Assembly: GCA_963723965.1 (NCBI GenBank) | Contig: CAVRSV010000004.1 | Span: forward strand, 1-64,000 | Reading direction: 5' to 3' | Source: JARRKC01 sp963723965 | Lineage (GTDB): Bacteria; Acidobacteriota; UBA6911; RPQK01; JAPXNP01 | Length of the DNA stretch: 64,000 nucleotides | Shown: positions 59,661-64,000 of the stretch, one piece after another | Layout: the number at the start of each line of letters is the position of its first letter | Position numbering within the stretch: the first letter of the stretch is position 1 | Notes under the pieces: model-generated | What the model was told of the DNA's origin: nothing | What the model saw: the letters and a program-made list of their open reading frames with translations, nothing else | Database searches by the model: none | Translations under genes and position numbers: made by a program

Positions 59661-60913
59661 GCCGCCACTCCCGGTTCACGGCTCCAGATCCGCCCCAGGA
59701 GAAACCCGCCCCCCAGGACCGCGTACGCCGAGGCCATTCCCGACTCGGTCAGCAGCACCGCCCACGACGCCCCGATCGATCCGAGAGTCGGAATCAACCA
59801 GAGGCACAGACCGAGGCTCAGCAGGATCCCCCCTCCGCCGACCCAGGGCAGGAGTGCCACCAGGCGGTTCTGGCTCAGCAGGACGTGCTGAAAGACCATG
59901 CTGAGGCAGGCCGGAACGAGACACCAGGCCAGGATTCTGAGGCAAGCGACGGAAGCAGTGTACTGGGGACCGTAGATGAGCGCGATCAGGGGACCGGCCA
60001 GACTCCAGAGCAGGACTCCCGTGACCAGCGCAAAGGCCTCCAGTGCGACCAGGGCCTTGGCCGCCACCGGTCGAATCGAAGCGGGGTCGGCCTGGTGTGC
60101 CGCAAAGACCGGCAAGGCCGCGCTGAGCACCCCCAGCGGGACATTGTAAAGAGACGCGGGAGGCCGGAACGCCGCGGCGAACAGACCCGCCTCGACGGGC
60201 GTCACCAGAAAGACCAGCATCCAGATCGTGAGGCGGGAGCCCGTCGTCTGGAAGATGTTGAAGATACCCACCGGCAGGGATTCTCTCAGGCACGCCCGCC
60301 AGTCGACGGGTGGGTGGGTCCAAGTCAAGGGGTGCACCAGCGCCCGGAACAGCAACAGGTTGGAGACGAGGGCCAGGAGCGAGGCGATGGCGTAGGCAAA
60401 GGCCAGAGCGCTCAGCCCGCCGCCCAGTGCAATCAGGACCATCCCGAGAACGAACTGGCAGGCGAACAGGAGGGCGATGTTCAGACTGGCCAGATAGAGC
60501 CGGCCGTGGGCCTGAAAGAGAATGTTGACCGCCACCGACAGGGACTGGAAGAACATCCCGAGCCCGAACACCGACAGGGCCAGGTGCACGCCCGGGCGGA
60601 TGTCGAGCAGGAAGCCCAGCAGGAAGGGGAGGGCTGCCAGCAGCAGGCTCAGCCGCAGCTTCAGCCAGAGCAGCTGCCGAGAGGAACGGACCGAGTCTTC
60701 CCGGCGGACCGAAATCTCCCGCAGCGTTGTATTGTGCAGACCCAGGTCGCCGACGATGAGGAGGACCTGCACGATGCTCCAGGCGAAAGAAAACCAGCCA
60801 AAGTCGGCTGGTCCAAGATGACGGGCGACGACGAACAGATAAACGGTCTGCAGCCCCAGAACCGTGCCCAGAGCGATCAACTGAGATGCGGCGTTGAGCT
60901 TGATGCGCCCCAT
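59657..60913 (-). CDS. Wzx-type polysaccharide flippase
   Basis: The 418-residue protein has about twelve hydrophobic helices and the MOP-family start MGRIKLNAASQLIALGTVLG, then VVARHLGPADFGWFSFAWSI. It ends with paired helices rich in Gly and Leu. It belongs to the polysaccharide-synthase/Wzx flippases that turn lipid-linked repeat units to the periplasm. A Wzx protein together with two ABC exporters in one locus suggests two assembly routes. It is coupled to the downstream glycosyltransferase. Confidence 0.87.
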   Translation of the reverse strand: MGRIKLNAASQLIALGTVLGLQTVYLFVVARHLGPADFGWFSFAWSIVQVLLIVGDLGLHNTTLREISVRREDSVRSSRQLLWLKLRLSLLLAALPFLLGFLLDIRPGVHLALSVFGLGMFFQSLSVAVNILFQAHGRLYLASLNIALLFACQFVLGMVLIALGGGLSALAFAYAIASLLALVSNLLLFRALVHPLTWTHPPVDWRACLRESLPVGIFNIFQTTGSRLTIWMLVFLVTPVEAGLFAAAFRPPASLYNVPLGVLSAALPVFAAHQADPASIRPVAAKALVALEAFALVTGVLLWSLAGPLIALIYGPQYTASVACLRILAWCLVPACLSMVFQHVLLSQNRLVALLPWVGGGGILLSLGLCLWLIPTLGSIGASWAVLLTESGMASAYAVLGGGFLLGRIWSREPGVAA

Positions 60914-60975
60914 CTAGCGTCCCCCCGCGGCGCGGTGGGCGGCGGAACTCGGGCGGGTCCGTGCGGAGAGTCGGC

Positions 60976-62193
60976 TCACGCTTCGACCTCTCGGATGGAG
61001 AAGTCCGGCCTGAGACGTGCGAAACCCGTAAACTGGCCGTGCTCACCCGGAAGGACCTGAAAGGTCGCGGCATCGTCGATCCAGTCGTAGCAGATGCCCA
61101 GGTGGTCGCGCCCCGAGTGAACGGCGACCGCCAGATAGTACGGCCGGGGCCCGAGATCGACCGGAATGCGGACCTGAATCTCCCAGCGGCCCGGCTTCCC
61201 ATTCCAGGGCACCCCTGCCAGACAGGTGTTGGTTCCGTAGATGTCGTTGCCGAGACGGTCCCGGATCAGGATGCCCACCGAAGGGCTCTCCACGGGCCGG
61301 TGGATCCGGACCCGCACGACCACGACCAGGAGATCGCCACAGGACAGGGCCCGGGTCGGCCGACCGTCCCCGTCCGTCAGCTGAACGTCCTCGATCTCCG
61401 CCTCGTAGCTTCCATACCGGCGCTGCTCATTACTGGAACGGGTGATGAGCTTCTCGCGACTGGCGCGACTGGCGATGAGCGAGACGTATTCCGAGACGAT
61501 GGCGGCGGCCGGTCCCTCGCTCACCTTTTCTCCCCGGTCCAGCAACACCGTCCTCGTGCACAGGTTCTTGATGGCGCTCAGATCGTGGGAGACGAAGACG
61601 ATGGTCACGCCCGCTTCCTGAAACCGCTTGAGTGCGGAGATGCACTTCTTCTGGAAAAGCAGATCCCCCACCGAGAGGGCCTCATCGATGAGGAGGATCT
61701 GCGGCTCGATCGAGATGGCCGTCGAAAAGGCGAGACGCACCCACATCCCGGACGAATAAGTCTTGACCGGACGGTCGATGAAGGCGTGCAACTCCGAAAA
61801 GTCGAGGATCCGCGGAAAGATCTCGTCCGTCTCCTCGCGCGTAAAGCCCATCAGCCCGGCGGCCATATAGACGTTCGCTCGCCCCGTAAACTCCGGGTGG
61901 AAGCCGGTCCCGAGTTCGATGATCGAGGCCGTCCGGCCCGTCACTTCGACCATGCCGGAAGTGGGGATCATGAGTCGAGCGAGGATCTTCAGCAGCGTGC
62001 TCTTGCCCGAGCCGTTCTGACCGATCAGGCCGACGGTCTCTCCTCCGGGGATGTCGAGGCTGATTCCTTTGAGCGCCTGGAATTCCGTATAGCGACGGCG
62101 GCGACCGAAGCTCAGGGCGTCACGCACGCGGTCCATGGGGCGGGCGTAGACCCGGAAGGACTTCACCAGATCCACAGTCCTCAGCGTCGGCAT
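60976..62193 (-). CDS. wzt: Polysaccharide ABC exporter ATPase with C-terminal Wzt domain (second)
   Basis: The ATG at 62193 follows GGAAGTGACG. The 405-residue protein has an ABC domain with GQNGSGKST, the signature YSSGMWVRLAFS, QILLIDEALSVGD and FVSHD. A C-terminal beta-sandwich (about 260-395) has VGILIRDRLGNDIYGTNTCL. This is a Wzt-type substrate-recognition domain different in sequence from the one at 43320. It pairs with the permease upstream at 62223. Having its own C-terminal domain suggests it exports a different chain. Confidence 0.9.
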   Translation of the reverse strand: MPTLRTVDLVKSFRVYARPMDRVRDALSFGRRRRYTEFQALKGISLDIPGGETVGLIGQNGSGKSTLLKILARLMIPTSGMVEVTGRTASIIELGTGFHPEFTGRANVYMAAGLMGFTREETDEIFPRILDFSELHAFIDRPVKTYSSGMWVRLAFSTAISIEPQILLIDEALSVGDLLFQKKCISALKRFQEAGVTIVFVSHDLSAIKNLCTRTVLLDRGEKVSEGPAAAIVSEYVSLIASRASREKLITRSSNEQRRYGSYEAEIEDVQLTDGDGRPTRALSCGDLLVVVVRVRIHRPVESPSVGILIRDRLGNDIYGTNTCLAGVPWNGKPGRWEIQVRIPVDLGPRPYYLAVAVHSGRDHLGICYDWIDDAATFQVLPGEHGQFTGFARLRPDFSIREVEA

Positions 62194-62222
62194 CGTCACT
62201 TCCGTGTCGGGGGTTACGTTGT

Positions 62223-63017
62223 TCACAGCTCGTCGATGAAACGGGGATAGAGCCGGGTGTAGGTCCGGTAACCCACGGCGAACGTCCCCAGGGAAATGGC
62301 GCAGAACACCAGAAACCCCTTCATGCTCGGTATCGAGCCCACCAGAAGGAGAGACCGGTACACGTTCGTGACATAGGCGAGGGGATTGATATAGATCATG
62401 AACTCCAGGTTCTTGGGCAGCATGTGAACCGGGTAGAAGATGGGCGTCGCGTACAGCCACAGCATCAGCATGACGTTGACCAGCTGGGCGATATCGCGGA
62501 AGAAGACGTGCAGCGAACAGGTGATGAAACCCAAGCCAATACCGAACAGCATGAGAACCAGCGCGAAGGGGAGAATCAGGGGAAGGTAGACGGGAAACTT
62601 CAAATGCGTCACGAGGAGGGCGACAACCAGGATCCCGATTCCGATGAACTGAGAGATCAGGGAGGCCAGTCCCACCGAGAACTGCAGGGTCTTGGACGGA
62701 AAAACCAGATTCTTGACCAGGGACGCATTACCGGTAATGGAGGTCGTGCAATTCAGCACCGTCTCCTGGAACGACAGGAAGGGGACCAACCCACAAAACA
62801 GGTAGAAGGCCGAATTGACGAGTCCGCCTTCGGTGCTGAAGGGAAGCTTCAGCACGTAAGAGAACACGAAGGTCCAGACGGCGAGGGTGATGAGCGGGTG
62901 AACGACCGTCCAGAAGAGCCCCATGGCGCTTCCGATGTAGCGGCCATAGAGCTGCCGGAGCGCGAGGCTCCAAATAAGCTCCAACAGGGCACGCGGACGC
63001 CGACCTGGCGCTGTCAT
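62223..63017 (-). CDS. wzm: Polysaccharide ABC exporter permease (second)
   Basis: The 264-residue ABC-2 permease has six hydrophobic helices with LALRQLYGRYIGSAMGLFWT, YLFCGLVPFLSFQETVLNCT, FPSKTLQFSVGLASLI and YINPLAYVTNVYRSLLLVG. It is the membrane partner of the ATPase encoded 29 bp downstream. The ATG at 63017 is chosen because upstream codons do not match the family. Confidence 0.9.
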   Translation of the reverse strand: MTAPGRRPRALLELIWSLALRQLYGRYIGSAMGLFWTVVHPLITLAVWTFVFSYVLKLPFSTEGGLVNSAFYLFCGLVPFLSFQETVLNCTTSITGNASLVKNLVFPSKTLQFSVGLASLISQFIGIGILVVALLVTHLKFPVYLPLILPFALVLMLFGIGLGFITCSLHVFFRDIAQLVNVMLMLWLYATPIFYPVHMLPKNLEFMIYINPLAYVTNVYRSLLLVGSIPSMKGFLVFCAISLGTFAVGYRTYTRLYPRFIDEL

Positions 63018-63071
63018 GACGGTAATGGTAACACGCGCCCCCCGGGGGGTTGAGTTCCGGGTTTCGCCGAG

Positions 63072-63154
63072 AGTAGGACAAGCATCCCTGCTTGTCCGAG
63101 CGCCCCGGTCCAACAGTAGGACAAGCATCCTTGCTTGTCCGAGCGCCCCGGTCC
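63072..63154. repeat. Two 40-bp hairpin repeats (GGACAAGC type)
   Basis: Two near-identical units, 63072-63111 and 63115-63154, each hold an inverted repeat GGACAAGC...GCTTGTCC and a shared GAGCGCCCCGGTCC tail. They lie upstream of the permease start and downstream of the next glycosyltransferase. Confidence 0.75.
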
Positions 63155-63230
63155 CAGGCCGATCACCCGAACCGAGCGCGTCGCCGCGTCTGTGCCGTCC
63201 GCGGAGTTTTCTCCTGGCCCCGACTCATTG

Positions 63231-63301
63231 CCCCCCGGGACAACCTGGGAAGGTTGTCCTACTCTGCATTGCCCCCGGACAACCTGGGAAGGTTGTCCTA
63301 C
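63231..63301. repeat. Two 31-bp hairpin repeats (GGACAACC type)
   Basis: Units at 63231-63262 and 63271-63301 each contain GGACAACC, a TGGGAA loop and GGTTGTCC. The second one supplies the TAG stop codon of the leftward glycosyltransferase at 63298-63300. Confidence 0.75.
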
Positions 63302-64000
63302 CCGCGGAGCCGGCGGCCCTTCGGGTCGAAGAGGCGAAAATGGGCCAGGCCGTGTCGCTGCAGGCGGTACTGGGCCGATGTCCAGAGCACACCCATCCCA
63401 TAGGTGATCGAACGCCGGAGGTTGATGCTCGATGCCTCGCTGAAATAGCGGGTGGGGCAGCTGATCTCTCCGATCCGATAGCCGAAGTGCCGGGCCTGAA
63501 CCAGAATCTGATTGTCGAACAGGAAGTCATCCGAGTCCTCGAGCAGGGGCAGACGCTCGAGGACCTCCCGGCAGAAGGCCCGATACCCGGTATGGTATTC
63601 GGAGAGTTTCGCACCCAGGAGGAAGTTCTCCAGCAGGGTCAGAAACCGGTTCGCCACGTACTTGTACAAGGGCATCCCGCCCGCCAGCGCAGTGCCCCCG
63701 AGGATGCGCGAGGCCAGCACGATATCGTACTCGCCGCTCAGAATCATGGAAGCCAACGCCGGAATCAGTCGGGGCGTGTATTGGTAGTCGGGATGGAGCA
63801 TGACGAGGATGTCGGCATCGGTCTCGAGGGCCGATCCGTAGCAGGTCTTCTGGTTGGCCCCATATCCGCGGTTGGCGTCATGCCGAATCGTCTCGATCCC
63901 CAGTTCAGCGGCCACACGCACGGTGTCGTCGGAGCTCGCGTCGTCGACCAGGAGCACGTAGTCGACCAGATCCGCGGGAATCTCCTCGAAGGTCCGGCGC
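63298..64000 (-). CDS. Family 2 glycosyltransferase, cut by the window edge
   Basis: The frame is open to the right edge; the true start lies beyond 64000. Residues present include VLLVDDASSDDT, NRGYGANQKTCYGSAL, VMLHPDYQYTPRLIPA, SRILGGTALAGGMPLYKYVA and HTGYRAFCR, the pattern of DPM1-like GT2 enzymes. It is another member of the polysaccharide locus. The stop codon lies in a hairpin repeat. Confidence 0.85.
   Translation of the reverse strand, partial: RRTFEEIPADLVDYVLLVDDASSDDTVRVAAELGIETIRHDANRGYGANQKTCYGSALETDADILVMLHPDYQYTPRLIPALASMILSGEYDIVLASRILGGTALAGGMPLYKYVANRFLTLLENFLLGAKLSEYHTGYRAFCREVLERLPLLEDSDDFLFDNQILVQARHFGYRIGEISCPTRYFSEASSINLRRSITYGMGVLWTSAQYRLQRHGLAHFRLFDPKGRRLRG

Noticed and set aside
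63072..63301. Possible CRISPR or tandem gene repeats
   Set aside because: The four units fall into two hairpin families with no regular spacer length, so they are REP-like, not CRISPR.

Overview
The window is bacterial, apparently Gram-negative, and compositionally split. Bases 1 to about 14.3 kb are moderate to low in GC, with AT-rich intergenic stretches and several recombinase or defence-type genes. From about 14.5 kb the DNA is GC-rich, and from 26 to 64 kb it is densely and coherently coded. An ADOP/MacB-type permease, a small secreted protein of a type common in acidobacteria, ferredoxin and FmdB/FmdE genes, heptamer repeats and a large polysaccharide locus suggest an Acidobacteriota-like or related deep-branching host. 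This taxonomic call is an inference. The left part could be acquired DNA or a foreign stretch joined in assembly.

Layout. (1) 1-4.6 kb, minus strand: a HlyD/DUF3302 pair resembling YiaV/YiaW, envelope-type small proteins, a secreted tyrosine phosphatase flanked by two truncated gene ends, a lipoprotein with a stop near its start, and a YgiN-like monooxygenase. The monooxygenase has a good sigma-54 promoter and a palindromic upstream site next to a sigma-54 activator gene (4781-7237). (2) 7.6-14.3 kb: a phosphoesterase, a serine recombinase, an N4/N6 DNA methyltransferase, a shattered caspase-like gene, two small proteins and a tyrosine recombinase with a poly-A frameshift. This is an accessory island. 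(3) 14.5-19.5 kb, all minus: SnoaL-like and DUF1772 genes, a WG-repeat gene and an OLD-type ATPase/TOPRIM nuclease (both frameshifted), two integron attC-like sites, and an N-terminal fragment of an integron-type integrase. (4) 19.9-29.5 kb: a contracted ADOP permease, DinB protein, TetR regulator with a frameshifted hydrolase, FmdE plus TauE/SafE, OYE-type oxidoreductase, HDOD protein, odd ferredoxin and hemerythrin fragment.

(5) 29.9-40.4 kb, plus strand: a 1763-residue secreted modular protein, then feoB behind a 49-bp palindrome containing a Fur-like box. feoB is followed by a histidine kinase carrying an N-terminal FeoA domain and by an NtrC-type response regulator. This FeoB / FeoA-kinase / sigma-54 regulator set is the most novel-looking system in the window. 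(6) 40.4-64 kb, mainly minus: a surface-polysaccharide locus with glycosyltransferases, two separate Wzm/Wzt ABC exporters, a Wzx-type flippase, an O-antigen ligase/polymerase-like protein, a DegT aminotransferase, a Kdo/WaaP-type kinase, GtrA and LPG-synthase-like membrane proteins, plus lysA and an FmdB zinc-ribbon gene.

Frameshifts cluster at 11.8-19 kb, with single ones at 22.98 and 54.83 kb, while 24-54 kb is clean. Decay of accessory genes is the simplest reading, but local indel errors cannot be excluded. No rRNA, tRNA or CRISPR array was recognised.
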